This document shows positions 25,660 through 34,426 of a DNA stretch of 64,000 nucleotides, one piece after another; the first letter of the stretch is position 1; every line of letters starts with the position of its first letter. Origin of the DNA: Alphaproteobacteria bacterium (GTDB taxonomy: Bacteria > Pseudomonadota > Alphaproteobacteria > Acetobacterales > Acetobacteraceae); the NCBI GenBank assembly GCA_017307285.1, contig JAFKFI010000058.1, positions 63,078-127,077 of the forward strand, in the 5' to 3' direction. The notes under the pieces are model-generated. The model worked only from the letters and a program-made list of their open reading frames with translations. It was not told where the DNA came from and ran no database searches. Position numbers and translations under genes: made by a program.

Positions 25660-26655
25660 TCAGACCTTCCACGTGACGCGGTCGGCGTTGGCGAGCTGGT
25701 GGCACACCCCCTGCTTAACCCTGATTTTCGCCTGCGCAGCTAGCACGCTGGCCGGTGAAGCCTGACCCGCCGCAGACAGGGCTGTGGATAATCTGCCATG
25801 AGCCGAGCGCGCCAGGGCGATCGCCGGGTCGATAGCGTCGAGGATCTGGTCAGCAAAACTCTCTATCGTGCCCGGCTCGGTCTGATCGCGGTAGGTTGCC
25901 ATGAATGCCTCCGCATCGTAGAAGCGCACGCGCTGCTTCTGGAGATCATCGCCCCATTGAGCATGCGCTGATAGATCATCGACGCGCGCGATCGGAACAC
26001 CGGTCTGTTCGGAATAAACCTCGAGCAGCTTGCCGACATAGACCGTCTCTTCCGGGGCGACTGCCGCTGGGGTGTGACCAGGGTTGGGGGGCGGCAGTTG
26101 GCCGCCGAAACGCGAGGCCCAGTAGGCGGTGCGGCGATGGTCGTCCAGGATCTCGTCAAGGGTCGCGTAGGTGAATGAGGTGAAATCGTAGGCGTCGACG
26201 TACGCCGCCAAGGCGCCGGTCAATAGGTGCTTCTCACCTTCCACGACCTTCCCGGCGACTCGCGTGTTCCAAGTCGCGATCACCTCGGTCCGGAATTTTG
26301 CAGGGTTCAGCAGCATGTCGCGCAGGGCAGTATCCGGCCCTTTCGGCGCGACGAACGAGCACCGACGGGGCGGCGTGAACTCTTGTCGGAATGCGTGGAA
26401 GATGATTTTGCCGGCGTCCTCGCACGCGCGAGGAAGCCCGAGCGCCTTCTCATAATGCTTGCACTGATAGGTATCCCAAAGACCCTGACAACCATCGGAG
26501 CTGCAAAGGCCGATCACATCGCGTCCGAGATCGCCGGGCCCACCGAGCCGCTTGACCGCATGGTAGCCCTGCAGACCCGTCTGCCATTCCGAAATGAAAA
26601 TTTCCCACTCGACGGCGTCGTAGGCGCGTACAAGCTTCACAATCGGCGCAAGCAT
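25660..26655 (-). CDS. ABC-3C system effector: PD-(D/E)XK nuclease-like domain plus C-terminal interaction domain
   Basis: About 331 residues; the ATG at 26655 is preferred to the in-frame GTG at 26658. The N-terminal part contains VEWEIFISEWQTGL, GGPGDLGRDVIG and WDTYQCKHYEKALG; Asp (about residue 46) and QxK (about 64-66) form a D...QxK active site of Mrr-like restriction-endonuclease folds. The C-terminal two-thirds matches the ABC-3C C-terminal domain type, with WASRFGGQLPPP and VYVGKLLEVYSEQTG. First gene of the operon. A DNA-cleaving effector against invading DNA is the likely role, by inference. Confidence 0.83.
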   Translation of the reverse strand: MLAPIVKLVRAYDAVEWEIFISEWQTGLQGYHAVKRLGGPGDLGRDVIGLCSSDGCQGLWDTYQCKHYEKALGLPRACEDAGKIIFHAFRQEFTPPRRCSFVAPKGPDTALRDMLLNPAKFRTEVIATWNTRVAGKVVEGEKHLLTGALAAYVDAYDFTSFTYATLDEILDDHRRTAYWASRFGGQLPPPNPGHTPAAVAPEETVYVGKLLEVYSEQTGVPIARVDDLSAHAQWGDDLQKQRVRFYDAEAFMATYRDQTEPGTIESFADQILDAIDPAIALARSAHGRLSTALSAAGQASPASVLAAQAKIRVKQGVCHQLANADRVTWKV

Positions 26656-26658
26656 CAC

Positions 26659-27017
26659 GTTCGCGGTTCCAATTCCTCCCCGGCGTTGCCGCCGCGTGGT
26701 CCGATTCTATCCACGAACGAAGCGGGCCGGAAGGTGGTTCATGCGGCCACCTGCCGAAATCAGCAGTTGCTTTCGGCGGCGCAGGCGACGGCGTTCCGAT
26801 GACCCGCGGCTTGAGCGTTTTGCTCTCGGGCGCAGGGTCAATTTCCAAATCCGTCGGCCGGTCGGCTTTGAAGGGCTAAGGGTGCATGGTTCGTCCTGCC
26901 CTGCCGTGCAGGCCGCGCCGGGTTCGTTTTTCGGCAAGGCCAGTTTTGCCGTGGCAATGCCTACATGTGTTCCGTGCGAACGGGAAGCCGCGGAGGGAGC
27001 CGGGCACAGATGGGTCA
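26659..27017. other. Gap between the NACHT gene and the ABC-3C operon
   Basis: No gene is supported; frames here lack domain signals or are shadows. The ABC-3C promoter should lie here (minus strand), but no convincing -35/-10 pair was recognised. Confidence 0.5.
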
Positions 27018-30000
27018 TCATGCCCCTGGTGGCTTGATGTCGAGGACCACGGCTCGCACCTGGAAACCCTCGGGAGAGCCGGCGGCCTGCTGATCAAGTC
27101 GGCTTTGAGCCTCGGCCAGCGAAATATGCGGCACGCGGGCGCGCCGATAGTCGGCAGAATCCCACTGTCCCTGATTAAACCACCCGACAAGATAGATTCC
27201 CACAGGTGCCCTGAGATCCACCATATAATCGCGCACTAGCTGCTGCTCGAGTGCCGTGAAAAGCTCCGGGTTCCAGGCACCCTTCACCTCGATCACCGCA
27301 GTGATCGGGTCAATCGACTGCCCGTCGGCCGCACGCCGGACTGTGTTGACCAAGATATCAGTCCGTTGACCGACCGGCGCTCCGGGTCGCCGCGTCACCT
27401 CAACCTCACGGTTCGCGAAAACCCCCCTGACCTGGAGCTCCCGTTGCAGATAGAGCGCCACCGCGTCCGACAACCCATTTTCGTCAATCGGTGTGTAGAG
27501 CTTCGTCCCTACCTGGAGGTTCCAGAGGCCCCGTACAGGAGTTTGCGCCCCATGCAGCTCCAGGGCGAATTTCGCCAGGGTCTCCACGAGTATCTCCAGC
27601 AGATCGGAGGCCGAGGTTATGAGTTTCGCGTCTGGTCGGTCGGCGAGCGCGAGCACTTCCTTTGTGGTCAGCGGTGACCAGGTCTTGAGGCGCATCGCTT
27701 CGTCACCGCGGCTCAACTCGTATGGCAGCAGCGGTATGTCAGGGCGTTCGGCGACAAGACGCATCAAGGCTCCGACAGCCGCGTCCGTTCCCATCGCCGC
27801 CAAGCAGCGCACCGCCCCATCACGGAACGAGGTGATCATCTGGCGCGGGCTTACAAATCCGGAGGGCGGCGGGGGATCTGTCCCCAGCGGGAACAGGCGC
27901 ACCATCAGGAGATAGAGGTCCGCGATGGCGTCCGCTCCGATGTCCGCGTAGAAGGCCGAAGTATGGTGGAACGTGTCGGCGATCCGAGTGAGCACGGCGC
28001 GAGCCAGTGTGTCGTCAGCGAGCAGCTTGGGCCAAAGAACTGGCCAGCCTGCCGCTGGAGAGCGCCGTAACAAGACATACGCAATTGTTGACGCGTATCC
28101 ATCGAGTAACTCGAGGCGATCGATCGCATCTGACAGTGCGGGTTGATAACCGGCCTTCAGTAATGCATCCAACAGCGCCTCGTATTCTGCCGGACGCAGA
28201 TCCGACTCTTGCATCTCCTCGAAAAGAGCGGCCTTGAGACCTTCATCGTCCCAGCAGCCTTCGAGGTCCCGCAGGACGAGGAACGGGTGTGCGACGCTTG
28301 GCGCCCGCGGGTCCGAGGAGGCGCGGGCTTCCGCCTTCTCCATGGAAAGCATCTTGCATACTGCCGAGACGAAGGCCACGGGCGCCCTCGCGAGCGCATC
28401 CCGCTGGAGTTGTCGCACGTCGTCCGAGGACTCATTTCCGACTGACAGACGGAAGCCCACGATGACCGGCACCCACTTGTCCCACACTGGCGCCGGTATC
28501 GCGACGTAGGCACCTACGTTCTGCTGTCGCAGGAGGATCATGGCTCGTACTGCCGAGAGATCATTGCTGTGGATCGGCGTCGGATTTTTGCCGAACCACT
28601 GATCCAGAGAGGACTCCGCGTCCGCGAGGTATGTCTGGGCCGTCGCGACAATCCGGTGCCGTGTGGTTTCGTCAGCAGACGCCCATCCCGGCATCGTCGT
28701 AATGAAATAGTTCAGCCCCTCCATGAGGGCGGGACTTTCCGCGGTAAGCATCAGGACGAGATTAAGCCAGCACCAGGCTTGCCATTCGCCATTCTCCGCG
28801 CGAGTCAGAAGGCCTTCTATCTCCGCCGGAATATTGGCCACGGCCGGCGGGGGCGCCGGGTGCTGCATCTCCTGCACTTGCCTCTGGAAATCGCGGGCTT
28901 GTGCCGCCTCGGCAGAGGCGATCAACACACCATCGATCAAGGACCTGTAGTAGGCGTGCAGGAGTGGCCACCGCTGGCAAACAGGATAGAGCGACTCGAA
29001 GTGCGCGTTATCTTCGACATTGACGAGGAGACTTATGAGGCTGCAAAGACTCTGTTCACTGACGCCTTGCGCGGGCGTATCCCCACCCGGAGAAATTGCC
29101 AGGATCCACTCAAGGTCGTCGTTGCGGACAAAACCGGCACGAATGTACGGCAGTGCCGCGAGCCGGTCCATCTCCTTTTGGCACAAGCGCAGAACGAATT
29201 GACGCCGCCGCGCCGTATCAGCGTGCAGAGTCTCGATGAAAGCTTCAATGGCCTTGTAGTCGGTGCCTCGGCACAGTTCACCGTACTGGTGCAGGCGCGC
29301 CGCAACGTGCTCCATGAACGGAGCCGTCAATGCGGGATCCTCGAACACCCCCCACGCTTTGAACATGATCGCGTCGGCCAGCGTCTTGTTGCGGAACTCC
29401 CCCATCAAGTTCGATGCTCTGATGTATGTTGTGGCCCATGTCAGCGCCGATGCGAGGTGTTGGCCTTCCAAACTGCGCGGCAGATCGAACAGAAAGTGCG
29501 CGTAAGAACCGACGTAGTGCTCATCCGACGGCGCCAGAAAGGAAAACAGCTGATCGGCGGTGATATGTGACGGCCACAGAAGGTCCAGGGCGTTTCCGCA
29601 GATGTCCGCAGCGGGATCGAGACCGATGCCACTCTGTAGCATCGCGAGTATATGAGCTGGCGTCGATTCATCGCCGCATTCCTTCAGCGCGGCGACCGCG
29701 CCTGCCCTCGCTGTCGGGTCTTCGCCCCGATCGAGCGCAACAGCGAGCAGCTCCGGCTGCAGCTCCTTCAGCTCACAGCGTTCCGCAATCGCGAGCGCCA
29801 TGCGCCGGGTAATCGACTTGCGGGCGGGGTCGATAATCACAACCCGGAGCTGGCCTGCGAGATTGGGGTGCTTCAGTTTCTCATAGGTTTCTGTTATGCC
29901 GAAGAAGTAATCGAAATGATGGCCCTGTTCGACCCAACCCAAGAGGGAGCCGATGAGGGCCGCAAGGTCCGTTGAGGCCCATTTCGTGAGATCTCCACGA

Positions 30001-31286
30001 AGCAAGGTCCACGGATCAGTCGCGATTAAAGACGTCCGAATCTCCGGGCTGAGCGACGCAGCCCATGCCGCGATGATGGCCAATGGCGGGATCAGGCCCC
30101 CGTTCGGGTGCGTGAGGGCCTTGAGGATCGTGTGTGGCGGGACACGCTTCTCGGCGACCAGATAGTTGGCGGCCAGAAATTCCTGGTAGGACTGATGCGC
30201 CCAGCCCATGCGGCGATCGCCGCGAGCCGTGAATAGCCCCGTATTCAGGATTTCCCGGACATCTTGGTCGCTCGTCGTAAAGCCAGCAAAGTCTCCTTCC
30301 TCCCGTCCCGCAGAGAGCGCCGAGATCGCGGCATCCTCGCTCGGAGCTTCGCTCTCGGGGCCATTCCATACCGCGCCGCGGTTGCCCAACGCGGTAGCAA
30401 CAGCGATCCTGCCGGCGACGCGCATTCGCTGGCGCCCGTTGAGGCGGCCTTGCCGACCGGTGTCTTGCCGGCTGTCATTCGTTTCCTCGCAGAGGGCGAG
30501 ACAGCCTTGGCGATAGAGATCGCCGGTGCTGATCGGAAGACGGCCATCGCGCTTGTAAAGGGCGATCAGCATTTTCAGGGTCAGCGGCTTGATCGCGAAG
30601 GCGACCGCCTGTGCGCCGAAAAGCTTGGGGATAAATTCGTCGGGGTCGATTTCGTTGGCAATGAGCGCGGTCACGACGTCACGCCGCCGCAGCGGTGCCA
30701 ACTCGAACACCCCGAAACCGGCGTCACCCCAGATGCTCGCCAGGGAGCGCCCAAGCGTGGCTGCGGGCCATACCGCAGTGCGGCAGGCGAAGCGCACGGA
30801 CAACCGATCCGCCGGCAGCTCCTTGATGCCCTGGGTCAGCAGATGTGGCACCGTCTCGATGCGCAACATCGCCTCGTCGAGACTGTCGAGTAGGAGACAG
30901 AGCCGGCTATTGCCAGATTTCCATGCCGCGACCTCCGGCGATTCGAAGATGAGCCGGTAGAGCCGCTCTTCGCTGGAGGTGGAGTTTAGATCCACATAGA
31001 CAGGCTGGAGGTCGCCGCGCAACGGCGGGCCGGAGAGTCGATGGTGTTCTGCCCTCAGACTAGCGGATTTCCCGATGCCGGGTTCCCCCAGAAGCGCGAG
31101 GGCGGGACAGGCTTCGAGCTGAGCCAAGGTGCGAAGCGGTCCCGGCCCGTACAGGCTATCGACCGGGCCGCGCAGAAAGCCGGCGTCGGAAAGGTCAAGG
31201 ATGCCGGTTTGCGGGATCCAAAAGCGTGGCCAATCGTATGGGGAGGACGAGGGCGGCACTCCAGGAAGAGGCGGCGTCATTGACAT
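27018..31286 (-). CDS. NACHT/STAND-type NTPase with C-terminal PD-(D/E)XK nuclease domain (1422 aa)
   Basis: Walker A is LLGEPGIGKSAS (residues 65-76) and the NACHT-like Walker B is CLLLDSLDEAM (130-140), followed by a sensor-type RFACRTAVWP and a winged-helix region ending GWAHQSYQEFLAANYL. About 850 residues of helical repeats follow, without clear motifs; these would be a sensor. The last 120 residues have Asp in QRTDILVNTV (Asp 1310) and IEVKG (Glu 1333, Lys 1335), then EQQLVRDYM, a restriction-endonuclease-like core. STAND ATPases with nuclease effectors defend against phage (established for Avs and bNACHT families). Here the nuclease is at the C-terminus, unlike Avs. The upstream gene is VapC after a 121-bp gap. 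Confidence 0.83.
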   Translation of the reverse strand: MSMTPPLPGVPPSSSPYDWPRFWIPQTGILDLSDAGFLRGPVDSLYGPGPLRTLAQLEACPALALLGEPGIGKSASLRAEHHRLSGPPLRGDLQPVYVDLNSTSSEERLYRLIFESPEVAAWKSGNSRLCLLLDSLDEAMLRIETVPHLLTQGIKELPADRLSVRFACRTAVWPAATLGRSLASIWGDAGFGVFELAPLRRRDVVTALIANEIDPDEFIPKLFGAQAVAFAIKPLTLKMLIALYKRDGRLPISTGDLYRQGCLALCEETNDSRQDTGRQGRLNGRQRMRVAGRIAVATALGNRGAVWNGPESEAPSEDAAISALSAGREEGDFAGFTTSDQDVREILNTGLFTARGDRRMGWAHQSYQEFLAANYLVAEKRVPPHTILKALTHPNGGLIPPLAIIAAWAASLSPEIRTSLIATDPWTLLRGDLTKWASTDLAALIGSLLGWVEQGHHFDYFFGITETYEKLKHPNLAGQLRVVIIDPARKSITRRMALAIAERCELKELQPELLAVALDRGEDPTARAGAVAALKECGDESTPAHILAMLQSGIGLDPAADICGNALDLLWPSHITADQLFSFLAPSDEHYVGSYAHFLFDLPRSLEGQHLASALTWATTYIRASNLMGEFRNKTLADAIMFKAWGVFEDPALTAPFMEHVAARLHQYGELCRGTDYKAIEAFIETLHADTARRRQFVLRLCQKEMDRLAALPYIRAGFVRNDDLEWILAISPGGDTPAQGVSEQSLCSLISLLVNVEDNAHFESLYPVCQRWPLLHAYYRSLIDGVLIASAEAAQARDFQRQVQEMQHPAPPPAVANIPAEIEGLLTRAENGEWQAWCWLNLVLMLTAESPALMEGLNYFITTMPGWASADETTRHRIVATAQTYLADAESSLDQWFGKNPTPIHSNDLSAVRAMILLRQQNVGAYVAIPAPVWDKWVPVIVGFRLSVGNESSDDVRQLQRDALARAPVAFVSAVCKMLSMEKAEARASSDPRAPSVAHPFLVLRDLEGCWDDEGLKAALFEEMQESDLRPAEYEALLDALLKAGYQPALSDAIDRLELLDGYASTIAYVLLRRSPAAGWPVLWPKLLADDTLARAVLTRIADTFHHTSAFYADIGADAIADLYLLMVRLFPLGTDPPPPSGFVSPRQMITSFRDGAVRCLAAMGTDAAVGALMRLVAERPDIPLLPYELSRGDEAMRLKTWSPLTTKEVLALADRPDAKLITSASDLLEILVETLAKFALELHGAQTPVRGLWNLQVGTKLYTPIDENGLSDAVALYLQRELQVRGVFANREVEVTRRPGAPVGQRTDILVNTVRRAADGQSIDPITAVIEVKGAWNPELFTALEQQLVRDYMVDLRAPVGIYLVGWFNQGQWDSADYRRARVPHISLAEAQSRLDQQAAGSPEGFQVRAVVLDIKPPGA

Positions 31287-31407
31287 CGCGCCCCGCGGAT
31301 ATCGTCGTCACCGGGTAAGAAGGCCTCCCTGAGCAGGCCTCTGACCACGCGCGAAGGCTTTCTCCGAGTCCGGCGCTCGAAAATGTCCCCAGCGAGGCCG
31401 AACGCTC

Positions 31408-31827
31408 CTATGCCCCCCATGGATCGAGCACTGCGATGCCGCATCCGTCGAAATCCGCCACGTTCCGTGTTGCGAATGCAGCGCCGCCCGACGCCGCGAT
31501 CGCGGCAATCTGGGCGTCTGCCTGCGAGATTGGGCGGCCGGCGAGGCGCCGGGCTGCGGCGGTCGGCGCATAGGCCCCTGCTGCAGCGCTGTCGAAGGGC
31601 AAGATGCCGCCGGCAAAATCCTCCGCCAGCATGGCCTCGGCTTGCGCCAAAAGTCGCCGTTGACGGTGGCCATCCGGCAGCAGGGCGAGACCGTAGCGAA
31701 GCTCCGCCTCGGTGATCGCCGAGATGAACATGCCGGCGGCGGGCTGGGCGCTCATCCAGCTCTCGACCGCCGGCGACGGCGCGGGCCGCATCAGCTCGGA
31801 GATGACATTGGTGTCGAGGACGATCAC
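31408..31827 (-). CDS. vapC: VapC/FitB-like PIN-domain toxin
   Basis: A 139-residue PIN-domain ribonuclease. The first catalytic Asp is in MIVLDTNVISELMRP, the second acidic site in ITEAELRYGLALLP, and the third in SQADAQIAAIAASGGAAF followed by ATRNVADFDG. The full set of four acidic residues appears present. The start overlaps the antitoxin stop by 4 bp (31824-31827). PIN toxins of this class cleave tRNA or rRNA when free of antitoxin. Confidence 0.9.
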   Translation of the reverse strand: MIVLDTNVISELMRPAPSPAVESWMSAQPAAGMFISAITEAELRYGLALLPDGHRQRRLLAQAEAMLAEDFAGGILPFDSAAAGAYAPTAAARRLAGRPISQADAQIAAIAASGGAAFATRNVADFDGCGIAVLDPWGA

Positions 31828-32072
31828 GCCCCGAAATCCGGCGGCTCGCGCATCGCCCCGCGCGGCATGTCGGGTAGCTCGACACCGCCGAGGGGCGCGA
31901 AACGCTTCCGAATTGCTGCCGCCAGATTGGACGGCTGCGCAGGTTCGTGGGCGAGCGCCGTGCGCAGGATGTCGCGCGCCTCGTCTTCCATGGAGCGGCC
32001 ATGGACGGCGGCCTGGACGCGCAGGCGCGCTTTCAGGGGCTCGTCGAGGTTGCGGATCGTAATGCTCGCCAT
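31824..32072 (-). CDS. vapB: VapB/FitA-like antitoxin
   Basis: An 82-residue ribbon-helix-helix protein. The Arc-type DNA-binding start MASITIRNLDEPLKARLRVQ and AAVHGRSMEDEARDIL is characteristic. A disordered C-terminal part (RFAPLGGVELPDMPRGAMRE) would wrap the toxin. First gene of the pair, presumably autoregulatory together with VapC. Confidence 0.9.
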   Translation of the reverse strand: MASITIRNLDEPLKARLRVQAAVHGRSMEDEARDILRTALAHEPAQPSNLAAAIRKRFAPLGGVELPDMPRGAMREPPDFGA

Positions 32073-32106
32073 CGGGTCGGATTATCCATGCAGCAATGAT
32101 GGGAAC

Positions 32107-33303
32107 TCAATCAATGATTGCATTCCGTTCCAGTCCTGCCTCTCCGGGACTTTGTTCCGTGGGATCTCTGCCGGCGGTAAGCGTGCTGAGCGCACGCCGG
32201 CTCTGCCGGACGACGGCGTCCAGATGCGCCATGGCCTCTTCGAGTGCCGTATAATCGAACGCCCGGCGCTCGATCGGCGTGAGGGGCGGCAACGGGGACG
32301 GCGCCGCCTCCGGCACATCCTCCTCGATCTCGTGGCGGGGGCGGCCGGGGCCACGGGTCGGATCGGGCCGGTAAGGCGGATGCACGACCTGCTGCAGCGG
32401 TGTCAGACCCTGTAGCCCGAACAGCCGCCGCTTCGATCGGTGCGTCACCTCGATCGCGGTCCCTGCGGCCAGCAACTCGTCGAGGAGGCGAATGGCATTC
32501 TTGACCGCGACTCCGAGAATGCGGGCAAGGGTGGTCGCGGAGAGCACCGGCGCCGCCGCGAGCAGATCGACGGCGGCCGTGACATGCGAGTCCTTGCGGC
32601 GGCCGGCGATGCTGTGCCGGGCTTCAAACCAGGCGCGCTCCATCGAAAAGAGCAAATCGAGGCCGTCCGCCGCTTCGCGCTCGATGGCCCGCAGGAAGGC
32701 CGGCAGCCATTCGTCCAGCTCCCAGTTTTGCTGGGACCCAAGCGCCGCAGCACCGGTCAGCGGCACGGGCAGCCGGAAAAGGTGACGTTTGCGCCAGAAG
32801 CGGATCATCGCCGACCGCATGGCCGGCCGGGTCTCTCCGCTCTCGACCCATTCCCGGAAGCCCTGCGCCGCGGCGATCAGCGGTGGCAATGACGCTGGCT
32901 GCATCGCCAGCATCGCCTCGGCGCGCTGCACCTCGCCCTCCTGGTCGAAGTCCGGTTCGACGATCCACTGGTGCAGGGTGAGGGCGGCACGGGCGCGGTC
33001 CAGGATCGCGCCGCGGTCGATGATCCGCAAATAGGGGTCCATCCGCAGCCGCAGTCCTTCGATCGTCGCCGCCAGGTGCCAGGGATCGATCAGCTGCCCG
33101 TCGACCGCAGCCTGCCGGCGGACCGACTCGAGACGGGTGCGGTAGAGGAAGGCCTGGGCCAAAGGATGGCTGGCCAGCGCCTGGTCGAGCCGGGCGATCG
33201 CGGCCGCGGCGCCGGCGAGCGCGCCGGCGAGCGCCATCGGGTCGGCCGGCTCCGTGCGGAGCATCCGGCCCAGCGGTGCGTCGATCAGCGCGTCGCCGTC
33301 CAT
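32107..33303 (-). CDS. RHE_PE00001-family protein (DUF1612 plus helix-turn-helix)
   Basis: A 398-residue protein of a family common on alphaproteobacterial plasmids. Landmarks are FLYRTRLESVRRQAAVDGQL, DPWHLAATIEGLRLRMD and the C-terminal HTH region LSATTLARILGVAVKNAIRL, LDELLAAGTAIEV, then SKRRLFGL. The N-terminal part is distantly Fic-like in layout, but no HPFxxGNGR motif is present, so AMPylation is not claimed. It is divergent from the DUF7673 gene across a 285-bp gap that probably holds both promoters. Confidence 0.85.
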   Translation of the reverse strand: MDGDALIDAPLGRMLRTEPADPMALAGALAGAAAAIARLDQALASHPLAQAFLYRTRLESVRRQAAVDGQLIDPWHLAATIEGLRLRMDPYLRIIDRGAILDRARAALTLHQWIVEPDFDQEGEVQRAEAMLAMQPASLPPLIAAAQGFREWVESGETRPAMRSAMIRFWRKRHLFRLPVPLTGAAALGSQQNWELDEWLPAFLRAIEREAADGLDLLFSMERAWFEARHSIAGRRKDSHVTAAVDLLAAAPVLSATTLARILGVAVKNAIRLLDELLAAGTAIEVTHRSKRRLFGLQGLTPLQQVVHPPYRPDPTRGPGRPRHEIEEDVPEAAPSPLPPLTPIERRAFDYTALEEAMAHLDAVVRQSRRALSTLTAGRDPTEQSPGEAGLERNAIID

Positions 33304-33588
33304 CAGGGCCGCGGGCCCGGGCGGCAGAGATCAGCGGCTCGAAAGGCAGGCAGCGCGGTCAGCGAGAGCATCCTCTTATCAATGGACTAGACGTACATTT
33401 ACGGAAAACCCGCCGATCCGTCAAATAACCCTTTTATTTTCCTGGTGGCCCCCTGCCCTGCCGGTGCGGCGCCAGCTACCTTCGATAACATGAGTTGTCG
33501 ATGGTAGCTTGCTAGAGGTTGCAAAGCGTGCAAAGTTACCGTCCAGGGCCGCTGCGGCTGCCAAAATCACGACCCCGGAGGCCCTTTC

Positions 33589-33906
33589 ATGCCGGTTTTT
33601 GACGACGATGACGCCATCTCCGCCCTCGATCGCCTGGTGGTCATCGCCCAGAGCGATACCGGCCAAGCCCGCCGGGTCGCCAATTTTCTGCTCGCCTGGT
33701 GGAACGCCGCCGATTGCGGCGGCTTCGATTTCACCGATCTGTGGAACGTCGACCGCGCCATCGCCGACGACAGTCTCGCCGTCGCCCGGCTGATCGCCGC
33801 GCGGAACGAATACCCGACCGCCTACGGCTACGGGGCGCAATTCGCGCAGCTGGTCAAGGACTGGCGGCCGCGGCTGTTTGCGCCGGCCGAGGCCGGCCGG
33901 GCCTAA
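33589..33906 (+). CDS. DUF7673 family protein
   Basis: A 105-residue acidic protein with ARRVANFLLAWWNAADCGGF and DFTDLWNVDRAIADD, a pattern of the DUF7673 family encoded on alphaproteobacterial plasmids. No catalytic motif is visible. It is followed after 79 bp by another small gene with a related start (LVKLVLSLWNAEFGF), suggesting an operon and perhaps an old duplication. Function unknown. Confidence 0.8.
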   Translation: MPVFDDDDAISALDRLVVIAQSDTGQARRVANFLLAWWNAADCGGFDFTDLWNVDRAIADDSLAVARLIAARNEYPTAYGYGAQFAQLVKDWRPRLFAPAEAGRA

Positions 33907-33985
33907 CCGCGATCCGCAGTGACGGGCTTTCACAGCACGGCAATCTCCGTCTGACCAGCCCTCGCCGCGCTCTGGAGTGGACCAC

Positions 33986-34324
33986 ATGTCGCCTTACCAA
34001 GAAGCCCTCGCCTGGATCGACCGTCATCCCGGAACCGGCAGCACCATCAGCCTGGTGAAGCTGGTGTTGTCGCTGTGGAACGCAGAGTTCGGGTTCTCCT
34101 TCCGGGAATGCATCCACAACCTCGACGAAGACCGAACCGCGCTCGCGCTGCGGATGGTCACGCATTTCGCCGCGCGCGGCGAGGACTCCGAACTGGTGGC
34201 CGCCGGCCACCTTCTCTGTCGCGACTATCCGCATCTCTGGGAGATCGCCGAAGTGGGCGACGCGGCGAAGGAAAAACGTCGTGCCGCGTTGGAGGCTGAG
34301 GCGGGGGCACGCGACCGTGGCTGA
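33986..34324 (+). CDS. Small conserved plasmid protein of unknown function
   Basis: A 112-residue protein from ATG 33986 (MSPYQEALAWIDRHPGTGST); an in-frame ATG at 33977 is also possible. ISLVKLVLSLWNAEFGFSFR resembles the LLAWWNA region of the neighbouring DUF7673 protein. The C-terminus is charged (KEKRRAALEAEAGARDRG). It lies in a short operon with the DUF7673 gene, ahead of the recombinase. Confidence 0.65.
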   Translation: MSPYQEALAWIDRHPGTGSTISLVKLVLSLWNAEFGFSFRECIHNLDEDRTALALRMVTHFAARGEDSELVAAGHLLCRDYPHLWEIAEVGDAAKEKRRAALEAEAGARDRG

Positions 34325-34426
34325 CCACAACGCTCAGCCCCCTGCCCTCCCGCTGCCGGCTTGCCGGCGGCGCACGGTGCTGGCGCGTTCGCCGGCGTCC
34401 TTCCTCTCCTCAGCCGGAGCGTACCA

